The translations under genes were made by a program, and so were the position numbers. The notes below the pieces were generated by a model. The model saw nothing but the letters and a program-made list of their open reading frames with translations. It was not told where the DNA came from and did no database searches. Shown here one piece after another: positions 35,245 through 44,992 of a stretch of DNA of 64,000 nucleotides; position 1 is the first letter of the stretch; each line of letters opens with the position of its first letter. This DNA comes from Metellina segmentata (lineage: Eukaryota > Arthropoda > Arachnida > Araneae > Tetragnathidae): contig OX375876.1 of the NCBI GenBank assembly GCA_947359465.1, positions 122,631,444 through 122,695,443 of the forward strand. Direction: 5' to 3'.

Positions 35245-35888
35245 TATATAATTCTCTTACGTGGCACGCAAAAAAGACGTTATTTGTAATCGCGTTTTGG
35301 CAAAACTGTACGATTGTTTGTTTATCGCGAAGTCTCGCGCATCAATTGAATTTATAGCGTTATCGGATGAAATTTTATTGAAAAAAAAAAGGAAGTTTTA
35401 ATGAGCTGTTGCAGTTAGTTTATTATAGAAATCAAAGAAAGCGAAGGATCTTTTCAGGGCCATTTAAAAAACGGTCCTTTTCAGGGCCAACAATTATAGT
35501 TCAACAAGACGCTTGCATTACAACTTTCGGCAACAAACTCAATGAAAAAGTGTGGGTCGTTTGAGTGCTGGGAAAATGTACACACAAACAACATGCTGGG
35601 TATTCAATTTCCAAAGCAACGCTCACATTTCGAGTCAAAATGTGCACAAAGTTTTCATTTGAATTCTGATTTTAGAGATACTGTATATATTTTTTCTGTA
35701 ATACAGCAAATTTAGATTTGAAAAACATTTTTTGGTAACATATTTTGTAAACAATCCCTTCTACTAGGACACATGTCTTCATTGAGGCGAGCGAAGCGAG
35801 CATAGGTTCGCGCAGCGAACCAATGAGGATTGCGAAGCAATCCTCCGGGGATTGGCGAGCGTTAGCGAGCAGGGGGCAGGCCCCCTAG

Positions 35889-36990
35889 TAAATTACTATT
35901 TTTTTAAATATATATACTGAAAAGTACACTTTAAATTAGGTTAAAATAAAGTGTAGCTATGCGGGGGTAAAGAAAGTCATTCCTTCATGCAATCAGTGTT
36001 ATCTGTGGTTTCAAAACTTTTTAAATGCTTCTTGAAAAACGTAGTTTTTGAGTTGTGGCATTTTTGCAGAGGGAGGGGTGCAGAAGAGGTCTTGTACTTT
36101 AATTTTCCTCAAAGTTGACGCCATTGGTTACGAGTTTTCTTCTTCGGAAAAGGAAATTCTCGGATGGTCGAAGTTACTCGAAAGCTTGTTATGCTAATGT
36201 GTTGCATCATTATTCTGGTTAAGAGACGAAGGGCTTTGTTACAGCTGCTAATTGGCCTGGATTGATGTACCCTTCGTCCACTTATCTCTGCTCGGAGCCT
36301 CCCATTCGATTGAATCGGTGAGGGATTCTTCTGTGTTACCCTCCAGCAATACGTATTGCTTAGACTGAATAGGTTAAGTGAGAGGTTTAGGACAGAAAAG
36401 GGGCATAATTGAACCGATTTCAGTTTTTGTCATTCGAAGTACCAGCTTTTCGAAGAATGAGTTGAACGGATTAGGACTCGTGATAATTTCGAGCATTCAA
36501 CTTAGGTAGTTATAGTTTGTGCTTTCTCGGAATGAATTCAACACAGACGGAATGGGTCGTTAAAGTGAGGTCTTCAGGAAATAATTTAAACTGAATCCTT
36601 TATTTCTTGAATGTTTTTCTGGCGTAGAGAGTGGCGAGTTAACAAAATCGCGAATGTTCTTTACTGATGCGGCTATTAGTTTAGGTAATGGTAATTTTAG
36701 ATAATTTTAGTTAACGTCTTACTAGAGCAACTCAACGCTATTAGTTTAGGATGCGCAGAGTATTGTGCAGAAACCATTTCACATTCCAGGCACTTTACAC
36801 TCCAGTACGACCGGCACTTCCCTATTTCTCTCATGAGGTCACAGGTACTATTGTTATTAGGACCAATTACTGAGAAGACGCTTTCAGTATTTCAAACGAC
36901 CTAATTTTTGAAATGCAGTAACCCCTCCATATATCGTGCTTCTTGGTGAACGAGCAAAAAGCGTTATGTATCGACAATAGCGAGGTATAG
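35889..36990. other. unassigned DNA with a short SINE-like scrap near 36700-36745
   Basis: GGTAATTTTAGATAATTTTA then GTTAACGTCTTACTAGAGCA at about 36690-36735 is a SINE 3' tail fragment (minus). The rest has no recognisable repeats or coding sequence. Confidence 0.45.
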
Positions 36991-36994
36991 AAAG

Positions 36995-37245
36995 GGTCGG
37001 GGAAGGTAAGTGTTTTAATGAACGTCGCACAGACGCAACACAACGGGCTAATGGCGACTGTCCGAGAACAATCCCCAAGACAAAGGTCCGAGGACAACAC
37101 CAAGTTATTTTGAACCACGGTCAGATGATGAGGTCACACCTGAACAGGCACCCCACCTCTACAAATCTAGTTATTTTTAGGTAATTAAAATTACGAGGAC
37201 AACACCTCGTAATTTTGAACCACGGTCAGATGACGAATTTAAAAT
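36995..37245 (-). mobile_element. SINE fragments (minus)
   Basis: AACGTCGCACAGACGCAACA, ACTGTCCGAGAACAATCCCC, GAACAGGCACCCCACCTCTA make up a body fragment to about 37165. A second short piece, ACACCTCGTAATTTTGAACC, follows at about 37200-37240. Neither has a head. Confidence 0.7.
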
Positions 37246-37374
37246 GTCTGACAACGAATCTACCGGAGGTGATGGACGAATATTAGGTTATTAAAACTGA
37301 GTTACTTATTAAAATAAATTGAAAAGAATTTAAAAAAATTGAAGATTGTTATGGATGAACCAATTATTCCCAAC

Positions 37375-37482
37375 AATTCGTCGTGGTTCAAAATAACGTC
37401 GTGATGTCCTCGGATCTTTTCCTTGGGGGATTGATCCCGGACCGTCGTCGATAGTCCGTTGTGTTGCTCTAGTACGACGTTA
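37375..37482 (+). mobile_element. SINE 3' fragment (plus)
   Basis: It runs CGTCGTGGTTCAAAATAACG, TTGATCCCGGACCGTCGTCG and GTTGTGTTGCTCTAGTACGA then CGTTAATT. It is opposite in orientation to its neighbours and 5'-truncated. Confidence 0.75.
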
Positions 37483-37508
37483 ATTCCAAAATCAACAAAT
37501 AATCTAGA

Positions 37509-37810
37509 TAATGGTAATTTTAGTTAACGTCGTACTAGAGCAACACAACGGGCTATTGACGACGGTCCGGGATCCATCCCTTAAGAGAAAGATACGAGGA
37601 CAACACCTCGTAATTTTGAACCACGGTCAAATAACGAAGCAACACCTGAGCTGACACCCCACTCTCCAAACTTCCACACCAACCCTACTTCAGGACTCCA
37701 CAAATTTAAGGTGCACCAGCCGCCTCTACACCATACGCTTACAAAAATCCATGCCCAGTCCCGGATTCGAACCAGGAACCGGTTCGACCACCATACCGGT
37801 TGTGGTCGGC
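37509..37810 (-). mobile_element. tRNA-derived SINE with 14-bp target duplication
   Basis: ACAAATAATCTAGA at 37495-37508 and 37811-37824 flanks the copy. Minus orientation with head ...GGTTCCTGGTTCGAATCCGG (B box), body and ATTACC-type tail. There is a short deletion in the head between the B-box side and the CCGACCA end compared with 21636. Confidence 0.88.
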
Positions 37811-37824
37811 ACAAATAATCTAGA

Positions 37825-38650
37825 AAACGTTTAACTTTACACGTCAGCGTCGTTGAAAGCTCGTTGCAGCACAAAATAAGCAGTTTTACTTAGTGCAGTC
37901 CAACAGTTTAGTAGTGGAGCCCCGACCAATACTGTTACCCGCAGTGTCTTCAAAGTACAGAGAAGCTAGTTATTTTCATTTTTAAGAGGTCAGTTCTTCG
38001 GGTGTTATAATGCGAGGACATTTGAGGTTGAATTCTAACTCATCCAACGATGTCTTTGGAATTCTTTAATTTGAGAAACGAAGACCACATACGAAGAAAA
38101 GTAGCCAACTGTCGGGAAAATGTCCGGGTAATGTGAATGGCATAAAACGGGCGACCACCATCACTTAAGATTCTGAATGCGTGCGGTTTAACTACGGAAA
38201 CACATGAATCCGCGATGAAATATAGGCATCCTGGGACTAAAAGAAACACAGGATGCCATTCCGTAGTTATGGCTCGTTAGCAGAATCAGATACGTAGCTG
38301 ATAGATTCAACCACGAGCGACAGCAAAAGTGAGAGAATCTCTGTCACAGATGGTTGCGTTGGTGCACGCGAAAGCACTTAAAGAGCAGAAGCTGCTATTA
38401 AATTGGGCGATGAATTATACGAGGCCTCCCCCTTAAAGAGCATTTTTCACCCGTGGACAATTTTCAATCGAACTTTCCACACATCCAAATGGCTTGGGAA
38501 GCGTTCGAAGCGGCGCAAACAATGCACGGACATGATTCGTTGACGCTTCAAATGAGTTTCGTCATACCAGCGTTTCCAGTTTGAATCTCTGGACATCTTT
38601 GGTTGAGGTTACCACACACAGCTCCTTATGTGGGGCTGATAAAGTGTTGA
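37825..38650. other. unassigned DNA, possibly decayed Tc1 in the last 250 bp
   Basis: No confident signature is seen. Because a Tc1 catalytic fragment starts at 38652, the preceding stretch may be its degraded upstream part, but I could not read motifs in it. Confidence 0.3.
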
Positions 38651-38651
38651 A

Positions 38652-38862
38652 GTGAGGCCGTTGCTTTATGTACTAGGTACCATGAACGCTGACGTGTACC
38701 TCGACGTTCTGGGTAATTCGGCCATGCCTACACTATGGCAATACTACGGCGTTGATGGTTGTTTCTTCCAACAGGATCGAGCTCCATGTCATAATGAAAA
38801 ACGTGTGCTAGACTGTTATCTTGAAATTGAGGGGAATTTGCTTGACTGGACAGGTTAACATA
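38652..38862 (+). pseudogene. Tc1-like transposase fragment 1
   Basis: The frame reads RPLLYVLGTMNADVYLDVLG, PTLWQYYGVDGCFFQQDRAPCH (second-aspartate block) and ends EGNLLDWTG. It stops where a Tc1 protein would continue to the PxxSPDLNPIE block. A non-LTR 3' end begins at once, suggesting the latter inserted here. A second similar fragment is at 39443. Confidence 0.75.
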
Positions 38863-38863
38863 A

Positions 38864-39440
38864 ACAACTCTTTATGTTGTTTTTGTTGTTGTTACTAATT
38901 CTCCTTGGTCTAGATCAAGTCTAGAAGATCGTATACCCTCAAAAAGTTCATAACTTGGACAGGATTCACTTTCAAATCTGTCTTGACCATCCCCACACAA
39001 GCAAGAAGGTGACTGGGGGAACCAAACTGCATTTTCTACACGGTAAAAAAGTCTTACGTCCCTGGTCATAGTAGAGAGACTTAATGTGGCCACTCATAAG
39101 TCTAGTAAGGGCAGTCTGCATTGTTCTATCTCCATCAACCTCCAGGACAGCTCCCGGATGGTCTGCATGGTACCAGTCATGTGATGGAGGTGCTTTCCAG
39201 TCGTTGTTGAGAGCAATTTTTCTTATGGTGGCTAGCTCTTGGTACGTGAGGACGCCATTGGTACTTGTTCCCTCCTTTGCCAGGCTGTCAGCAATTTCGT
39301 TACCGTACAGGTCAACACGAGCAGGTACCCACTGGATATGGATCTCATTCCTGAAAGATAGGGTCTTAAGTTTAAGTATAATGTCAATGCTTGTTTGATC
39401 GTTAATGCTAAACTCTATGGATCTATATGCTAAACCGATT
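38864..39440 (-). pseudogene. non-LTR retrotransposon 3' end: RNase H domain, broken
   Basis: Minus strand. From about 39440 down to 38972 the protein reads IEFSINDQTSIDIILKLKTL, then the RNase H core WVPARVDLYGNEIADSLAKE with catalytic-region residues, then TALTRLMSGHIKSLYYDQGR. After a frameshift it continues VMNFLRVYDLLDLI and a stop at about 38910. The 3' tail reads AACAACAACAAAAACAACA. This order matches the C-terminus of RNase-H-bearing LINEs (I/Jockey-type in arthropods). The endonuclease and reverse transcriptase are absent: upstream is replaced by a Tc1 insertion at 39443. Confidence 0.82.
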
Positions 39441-39442
39441 AC

Positions 39443-39774
39443 ACTATATGGACAAAAGTAATTGGACACTGCAGAAATACGGAGGAGGATCCATCTTAGT
39501 TTGAGGTTGTTTTTCCTGGTTAGGACTCGATCCATTGCTTTATGTACCTGGTACCATGAATGCTGACGTGTACCTTGACGTACGGGATCATTCGGTCTTG
39601 CCAATACTACGGCGATGATGGTTGTTTCTTCCAACAGGATCGAGCTCCATGTCATACTGCGTAGCATATGCCGGACTGGTTTCCTGGAAATGAGGTGAAT
39701 TTGCTCGATTGGCCTGTCCAGAGCCCCGATCGCAATCCGATCTAGCCACTGTGGGACAAACTGGAGCGACGAGT
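39443..39774 (+). pseudogene. Tc1-like element fragment 2, inserted in the RNase H remnant
   Basis: TA (39441-39442) then CACTATATGGACAAAAGTAA then TTGGACAC is a Tc1-type TIR. After a deletion the catalytic part follows: GCFSWLGLDPLLYVPGTMNA, CFFQQDRAPCH-like sequence, and PDRNPI...PLWDKLERRVR in shifting frames. The right TIR is missing and SINE sequence follows. Antisense reading of this piece is fused in frame to the RNase H remnant, producing a spurious 287-codon frame. Confidence 0.78.
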
Positions 39775-39940
39775 ACGTTGACGACGGTCCGGGAGCAATC
39801 ATGACGGGAAAGATTCGAGTGAACCAATTCGGCATTTGGAACCACTGTCAAATGTCTATGGCTATACCTGAACTGACAACCCACCTCTCCAAACTTCCAC
39901 ACCACACCAACAAGAGGACATTCTATGCCACATTGGGGGT
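39775..39940 (-). mobile_element. SINE body fragment (minus)
   Basis: TTGACGACGGTCCGGGAGCA, then GAACCACTGTCAAATG, then CCACCTCTCCAAACTTCCAC. Both ends are truncated and diverged. Confidence 0.65.
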
Positions 39941-40712
39941 TCCTATAATCAGGACAGAAAAGGAACAATAAAATCCACTTGGTTCACGAGTTGATAATTC
40001 TAAGAGGTTGGTTTAAGGTAGTTCCATCGATGAGCATCAGTGTGTCTTGGGTGCGGCGTTGAAGGAAAGAAGCAGCTAGAAGTGCCGTCTGTGTTGTCCA
40101 TCCACCCATAACCATTCCCTGTTCTGAAGAGGTCCCTCAAACAACCATTCATCAACAGCTTACAAGAGATATGGCTAAACTCTGCCAACGGGAGAACTTT
40201 AGGTTTTTTTTTAATAAGTTGGGGGGGTGTGTAAAAAGCTCCTCGTCCTTTCACCAGAGCTCACACACTATTACACGGACCTCTGCCCGTTCCTAAAGTA
40301 TTTATTCCGAGCAAATATTCATAGGTGTCATCTGCATTTCATACATGAAAGCCGACCCAGACCACTTTAGCTTTTCACCGGTCCCGTCACAACTCATCAG
40401 TCCAGGAGGACCGCATCAGGAAACCAACCCCACAGCACTTTGACACATGACAATTCACCCCTTACAGCAACTCATACGAATCATGCAATTTGTGGCTGCC
40501 AGGGAGTTTCAACCAAAAAAACCGGTTTAAATCCAGTCATCTTTACGTGCAGAATTATTTTTTGCTCAAATTCTTTTCACTTAAATTTATTCTCTCGCCT
40601 CTAAAAACCTTCACAGTAAAATTTTTTATTTTGTTTTTAAATTTGATTTTTGGTTTTACGCAAGACAAAGGCAATATTGGGTCAAGCTGAGCTAAGCGCA
40701 TGGTAGAAAATG
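39941..40712. other. unassigned DNA
   Basis: Contains a GGGGGGG/T-run junction near 40205-40235. No repeat end or protein family was recognised. Confidence 0.4.
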
Positions 40713-40723
40713 TCAAGTAATGG

Positions 40724-41039
40724 TAGGTAAGTATTTTAATTAACGTCGTACTGGAGCAACACAGCAGGCTATTGACGACGGTACGGGATCAATCCCCTAA
40801 GGGAAAAAACCCCGTAACTTTGAGCCACGGTCAGGTCACGAGGCAACACCTGAGCAGGCACCCCACGCTCCAAACTTCCACACCAACCCAACGTGAGGAC
40901 TTTCGGCCACGACAGATTTAAGGTGCACCAGCCGCCTCAACACCATACGCTTACAAACATCCATGCCCGGAACCGGATTCGAACCAGGAACCTTCCGATC
41001 TAGAGGCTAACACCTTAACCACCATACCGGTTGGTCGGC
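40724..41039 (-). mobile_element. tRNA-derived SINE with 11-bp target duplication
   Basis: TCAAGTAATGG at 40713-40723 and 41040-41050 flanks the copy. Minus orientation. The head includes TATGGTGGTTAAGG and CCTGGTTCGAATCCGG on the reverse strand. The body has a short deletion around the GGACAACACCTCG block. The tail reads GGTAGGTAAGTATTTTAATT in plus orientation, differing from the ATTACC repeats of other copies. Confidence 0.88.
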
Positions 41040-41257
41040 TCAAGTAATGGACATACACACACGATAAAAGTTATAGTGACACAAAAAGAGAGCAATATAC
41101 CCGGGGAGAATGTCGAACGCATACCGCCTATAACTCGTAGTTTGCTAGCGCGGCGGGCAGAATCAGTGAGCCACGGCGACTCCTTATGATAGAAAAACTA
41201 ATGGAATAATGCAGAATCAAAGGAACTCATAAAGACCCGAGCATTTGTGTTGAGGTG

Positions 41258-41423
41258 TTGACCTCCACACCAAACCGTGGTTCAAATTGACGAGGTGTTG
41301 TCCTCGAATCTTTCCAGTCGCCAATACCTTGCTATCTCCCTCCAGTAAGATGTGAATTCAACAACCAACAACCACAGCATTCGATACTAAGTCAAAGTTG
41401 CTGTAGTTCTCCAGCTCGGGCAG
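41258..41423 (+). mobile_element. SINE fragment plus start of a duplicated flank
   Basis: GACCTCCACACCAAACCGTG then AAATTGACGAGGTGTTGTCC is a diverged plus-oriented body piece to about 41330. From 41338 a unit CTCCAGTAAGATGTGAATTC ... GTTCTCCAGCTCGGGCA begins, and it recurs at 41756. Confidence 0.6.
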
Positions 41424-41755
41424 CCGATCAACCGGTATAGTGGTTAAGGTGTTAGCCTCTATATCGGAAGGTTCCTGGCTCGAATTCGGGAACGGGCACG
41501 GATGTTTGTAAGCGTATGGTGTAGAGGCGGCTGGTGTACTTTAAATGTGTCGTGGCCGAAAGTACTCACGTTGGGTTGGTGTGGATATTTGGAGAGTGGG
41601 GTGCCAGCTCAGGTGTTGCTTCGTCATCTGACCGTGGTTCAAAATTACGAAGTGTTATCCTCGGATCTTTCCCTTAAGGGACTGATCCCGGACCGTCGTC
41701 AATAGCCCGCTGTGTTGCTCTAGTACGACGTTAACTAAAATTACCATCCCCATTA
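41424..41755 (+). mobile_element. tRNA-derived SINE, full length, plus strand
   Basis: This copy reads in the family's sense direction: CCGATCAACCGGTATAGTGG then TTAAGGTGTTAGCC (A box), TTCCTGGCTCGAATTCGG (a mutated B box), GTAGAGGCGGCTGGTG, GTGGGGTGCCAGCTCAGGTG, CTTAAGGGACTGATCCCGGA and the tail GTTAACTAAAATTACCATCC then CCATTACC. It is the best template for the family consensus because no reversal is needed. Confidence 0.88.
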
Positions 41756-41985
41756 CCTCCAGTAAGATGTAAGAACCATCAACCCAAGCATTCGCTAATA
41801 AGTCAAAGTTGCTGTAGTTCTCCAATTCGGGCAATCGTCATCTGACCATGGTTTCAAAATTACGTGGTGGTGTCCTCGATCTTTCCCTTAGGGAATTGAT
41901 CCCGGACCGTCGTCAATAGCCTGTCGTGTTACTCTAGTACGACGTTAATTAAAAACTACCAATTACCAATTCGGGCAACCGCCTC
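41756..41985 (+). repeat. duplicated flank unit plus SINE 3' fragment
   Basis: CTCCAGTAAGATGTAAGAAC ... GTTCTCCAATTCGGGCAA repeats the unit at 41338-41423. From 41838 a SINE 3' fragment follows (CATCTGACCATGGTTTCAAA, TTGATCCCGGACCGTCGTCA, tail AAAAACTACCAATTACC). The end CAATTCGGGCAACCG at about 41966 repeats the unit's last bases a third time, followed by a poly-A run. Confidence 0.65.
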
Positions 41986-42655
41986 AAAAAAAAAAAAAAA
42001 ACTGCGCACGGTACGCATTCCTTGCCCCATCCAAATCCCCAAACCTTTTTTTTTTAAAGACCCTCCGCGATCAGCACCCATGTCCCAACTCCGGAGGATT
42101 CCTTCCCACTTTGAACTGCAAAATATTTCCCCCCTCGGGCGAGAATCAACTCTTCCCTTTCTCTGGTTTCGCTTTTTATTGATGGCGAAGGCAAGAGAAA
42201 GAGTTCATCTCAGAAGGTACGTCCATCGGCGCCGTCTGCAGCACTGGGATCCAGAGCTCGAAACGGTCGCAAGGTCAGTCGCTCATTTGCATGCATGCCC
42301 CGAGACCACCTGAGGTTGGGGTGGAAAAAATAAGTCGCCTGCCTCAGAATGCCTCTCAGTTGTTGACCTCTATCTTACTGCGGGGAGGCGTGTGGCTTTC
42401 CTGCCCTCCCCGGAACGTCTGCCGACCCACAGATGTGTCTATTATCGTCGTGTCATTGGGGGTCGTGAGGACCCCCTTCCTGCGATTGCGTAAAGGGTTT
42501 ATGGGGGTCACTAGTGTGGTGATCTGACCGGCGAAAGTTAATTACTTATTTCCATTTCGGAATTTCTCGATTGTGAACTTCACTAATTACATTATTTGAT
42601 GTTTTCCTATCACATTTATTCTCCAATATTCGTGACTGTGGGATTTTGTGGGGGT
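41986..42655. other. unassigned DNA, relatively GC-rich patch
   Basis: After a run of about 15 A, 42000-42540 is richer in C/G and has frames of 77-78 codons on the plus strand without family signatures. Confidence 0.35.
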
Positions 42656-42659
42656 ATAT

Positions 42660-42800
42660 TTGCAATGTAAGCGAAAAACAAAATGGCATATCCATAAAAA
42701 TGTGTGGAACACTCTTTCTCGGTCGATCTCGAACATGAAAGGCTGGTAATAAGCCACAGCCATATCATTAAACGATTGGGTGTGTGCTCCTCAAGTGTCA
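42660..42800. repeat. copy 1 of a diverged ~150-bp repeat
   Basis: AAAGGCTGGTAATAAGCCAC then CATATCATTAAACGATTGGG and TGTGTGCTCCTCAAGTGTCA closely match 44760-44822 (AAGGCTGGTAAGAAGCCAGA, CATATCATTCAACGATTGGG, TGTGTGCTCCTCAAGTCTCA). The upstream ~70 bp match more weakly. The two copies lie on either side of the mariner-like element. Confidence 0.6.
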
Positions 42801-42909
42801 TCTAACTAATTAACTAACTAACACCAACACACTCCCGTGCCTAGTGTCGTGTACACTGTACCAGTTTAAATAAGTGTGGTTGGCCTCAAGTGTCTTCATA
42901 AGTCCCCAC

Positions 42910-43172
42910 ATAATTGGTAATTTGGTAATTTTTAGTTAACTTCGTACTAGAGCAACACAATGGGGTATTAACGACGGTCCAGGATCAGTCCCTGAAGGGA
43001 AAGATCCGATCCCCACATAAACTGCAGTTCCTAAACATGACACTTAGGTAATTTTTTAACGTCTCATTGGAGCAAATAACTGGGAATTGGCAATGTTCTG
43101 GGATCAGTCCCGAAGAGAAAGATCCATGGACAAAGCCTTGTAATTTTGATGTATCAATGGTCAGATGACGAC
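42910..43172 (-). mobile_element. two SINE fragments (minus)
   Basis: GGTAATTTTTAGTTAACTTC, GACGGTCCAGGATCAGTCCC to about 43010, then a second 3' piece from 43050 (AACGTCTCATTGGAGCAAAT, CTGGGATCAGTCCCGAAGAG, TGGTCAGATGACGAC). The mariner-like element at 43184 starts about ten bases later. Confidence 0.7.
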
Positions 43173-43183
43173 TACAACATATA

Positions 43184-44638
43184 CAGGGTGTTTCAGTGAA
43201 CCGTTTCAGAACTTCTAAGAGGGGTAGGGTACATCCTGATGAACCAAAATCATATACCAATGGGCAGTCAGAAATGCTTTCCTGACGCGGTAGATGGCGT
43301 TGTGCGAAAATCCCGAGCTTTCGTGTAGGGAATCTTCATTTCGCACAAGAACGCCAAGTTAGTAGGATGGATGATTACACGATCGCAGAGTTAGCCGATA
43401 TGCATTTGGCGTACGGGGCTGCAAATTGTAGTGGGCCAGCCGCACAGCGTTTGTACGCGGAACGATATCCGACGAGTCGTATCCCCAGTCATAATTTCTT
43501 TGCAAGACTGCACCAGATGTTAGCTGAGACAGGTTCATTAGAAAGAGCTGACAGGGACAGGGTAAGAACAGCACGGACTGCAGACGTCGAACAGAATGTG
43601 CTGAAGCATGTACAGGGGAATCCAAGAACGAGTACACGAAGTGTAGCAAACGCAGTCGGGGTTTCCCATTACAGCGTCTGGAGGATTCTCCGAGAAGAAG
43701 ACATGCATCCGTTTCACGTGCAGCGTGTCCAGACACAGCAACCGGAGGATTATGCACCTCGTATTGCTTTCGCACAGTGGTACCTTGGAAAATGTGCTAC
43801 AAATCCCCTTTTTCCTGCTGAAGTGTTGTTTTCCGATGAGGCATCCTTCACAAGGGAAGGAATTTTCAACACGCATAACAACCATATCTGGGCGGTCGTT
43901 AACCCGCATGCAATACGACGTTGTGCAGCACAGATTCGATTTTCGGTCAATGTATGGGCCGGTATTATGGGAGATCACCTCATCGGATCTTACCTGTTAC
44001 CGTCTTGTCTAACCGGACCTAACTACTTGCTCTTTCTGCAACAAGTATTGCCACAACTTTTGAGAGATGAACAGATTTCTGCATCGACGCAACAGACAAT
44101 GTGGTTCCAACACGATGGAGCCCCTGCCCATTATAGCGGAGATGTTCGTAACTACCTGGATGTCACATTTGGTCAGCAGTGGATCGGACGTGGTGGTCCC
44201 GTGCGTTGGCCTGCTCGGTCACCCGACCTATCATATCTTGATTTTTATTTCTGGGGTCATCTGAAATCGCTAGTTTATGACACCCCTGTTGACAATGTTG
44301 AGGAGCTGGTTGCAAGAATTGCAGTAGCTGCCGGAGAAATTCGAGATATGCCTGGAGTATTCCAGAATGTTCGGATGTCCATGCGTCGGAGATATGAGGC
44401 GTGCATTGTAGCTAGTGGAAGAAACTTTGAACACTTACGTTAATCCATGTACCTTTTGCTTCTTTTCATGTATTATTAAAACGATTTCTCACTTACGGTC
44501 TCTTTTCTTTACGGTGCTTCTGTGTACAACACCGCTTCAGGAAAGCATTTCCGACCCCACATTGCTATATGATTTCGAGTTGTCAGGATGTGCCCTACCC
44601 CTCTTAGAAGTTCTGAAACGGTTCACTGAAACACCCTG
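43184..44638 (+). mobile_element. intact mariner-like (DD41D) element, 1,455 bp
   Basis: TA duplications (43182-43183 and 44639-44640) flank TIRs of about 103 bp (43184-43286 and 44536-44638). The first 46 or so bases are identical (CAGGGTGTTTCAGTGAACCG...), and about ten differences accumulate further in. The element holds one uninterrupted transposase gene, with ATTAAA about 30 bp after the stop. More arm divergence than in the 33742 element suggests an older insertion. Confidence 0.94.
43367..44443 (+). CDS. mariner-like DD41D transposase, intact
   Basis: At 358 aa it is the same length as the 33991-35067 protein and clearly homologous along its whole length, but substantially diverged, so a different family rather than a recent copy. 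The N-terminal helical domain starts MDDYTIAELADMHLAYG, and an HTH (NAVGVSHYSVWRILREED) lies at about 95-112. The catalytic acids are D157 (LFSDEASF), D250 (FQHDGAPAH) and D292 (SPDLSYLDFYFWG), again with 41 residues between the last two. The C-terminus (RRRYEACIVASGRNFEHLR) matches the other protein's style. No stops or frameshifts. Transcription would have to come from element or flanking promoters, and no motif is clear. Confidence 0.92.
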   Translation: MDDYTIAELADMHLAYGAANCSGPAAQRLYAERYPTSRIPSHNFFARLHQMLAETGSLERADRDRVRTARTADVEQNVLKHVQGNPRTSTRSVANAVGVSHYSVWRILREEDMHPFHVQRVQTQQPEDYAPRIAFAQWYLGKCATNPLFPAEVLFSDEASFTREGIFNTHNNHIWAVVNPHAIRRCAAQIRFSVNVWAGIMGDHLIGSYLLPSCLTGPNYLLFLQQVLPQLLRDEQISASTQQTMWFQHDGAPAHYSGDVRNYLDVTFGQQWIGRGGPVRWPARSPDLSYLDFYFWGHLKSLVYDTPVDNVEELVARIAVAAGEIRDMPGVFQNVRMSMRRRYEACIVASGRNFEHLR

Positions 44639-44674
44639 TAGAGTCTGGTGACTGTGCTTCATGTCATTCTGGCT

Positions 44675-44822
44675 TATTTGTGATGTAGGCTTAAATGAAA
44701 ATGGGACATCCAACAAAATTAGCGTATCATTTTTTTTTTTTCAGTCGAACTCCACAAGAAGGCTGGTAAGAAGCCAGAGGCATATCATTCAACGATTGGG
44801 TGTGTGCTCCTCAAGTCTCACC
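44675..44822. repeat. copy 2 of the diverged ~150-bp repeat
   Basis: This matches 42660-42800, best over AAGGCTGGTAAGAAGCC to CTCCTCAAGT. A poly-T run at 44731 is specific to this copy. Confidence 0.6.
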
Positions 44823-44992
44823 ATGAGCCAGCATAAACTGCCTGCCGACTTTTTTTCTTCAAACGTTGCACAAAATCAATCATATGAACTTTGCTGCACC
44901 ATTAAAATCGGAGAAGATGGCTTTGAAGATTACAGGATGCACTGGATGTCCGATTTTATTCTATCTCTTCACAATTCGAGGGGTATCCTGGG

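Larger units (their letters stand above)
33734..35888 (+). mobile_element. non-autonomous Helitron (650 bp net) split by a mariner-like element
   Basis: The 5' end is TC (33734, TCTATATA...). The sequence is interrupted at 33742-35244 by a mariner-like insertion with TA duplication and resumes TATAATTCTCTTACGTGGCA at 35247. The 3' end is CCCCCTAG at 35888, preceded by hairpin AGGGGG-CAGG-CCCCCT. It sits between A (33733) and T (35889). TC at the 5' end, a hairpin then CTAG at the 3' end, AT insertion and no target duplication define a Helitron. A second copy at 53165-53986 confirms both termini. No RepHel frame is present. Confidence 0.88.

Noticed and set aside
38972..39835. A 287-codon minus-strand protein as a novel RNase H fusion gene
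   Set aside because: The upper half is antisense of a Tc1 fragment and a SINE; only the lower half is a retrotransposon RNase H remnant.
43359..43978. Minus-strand frames of 138 and 146 codons inside the mariner-like element
   Set aside because: They lie antisense to the intact 358-aa transposase and have no family signature.
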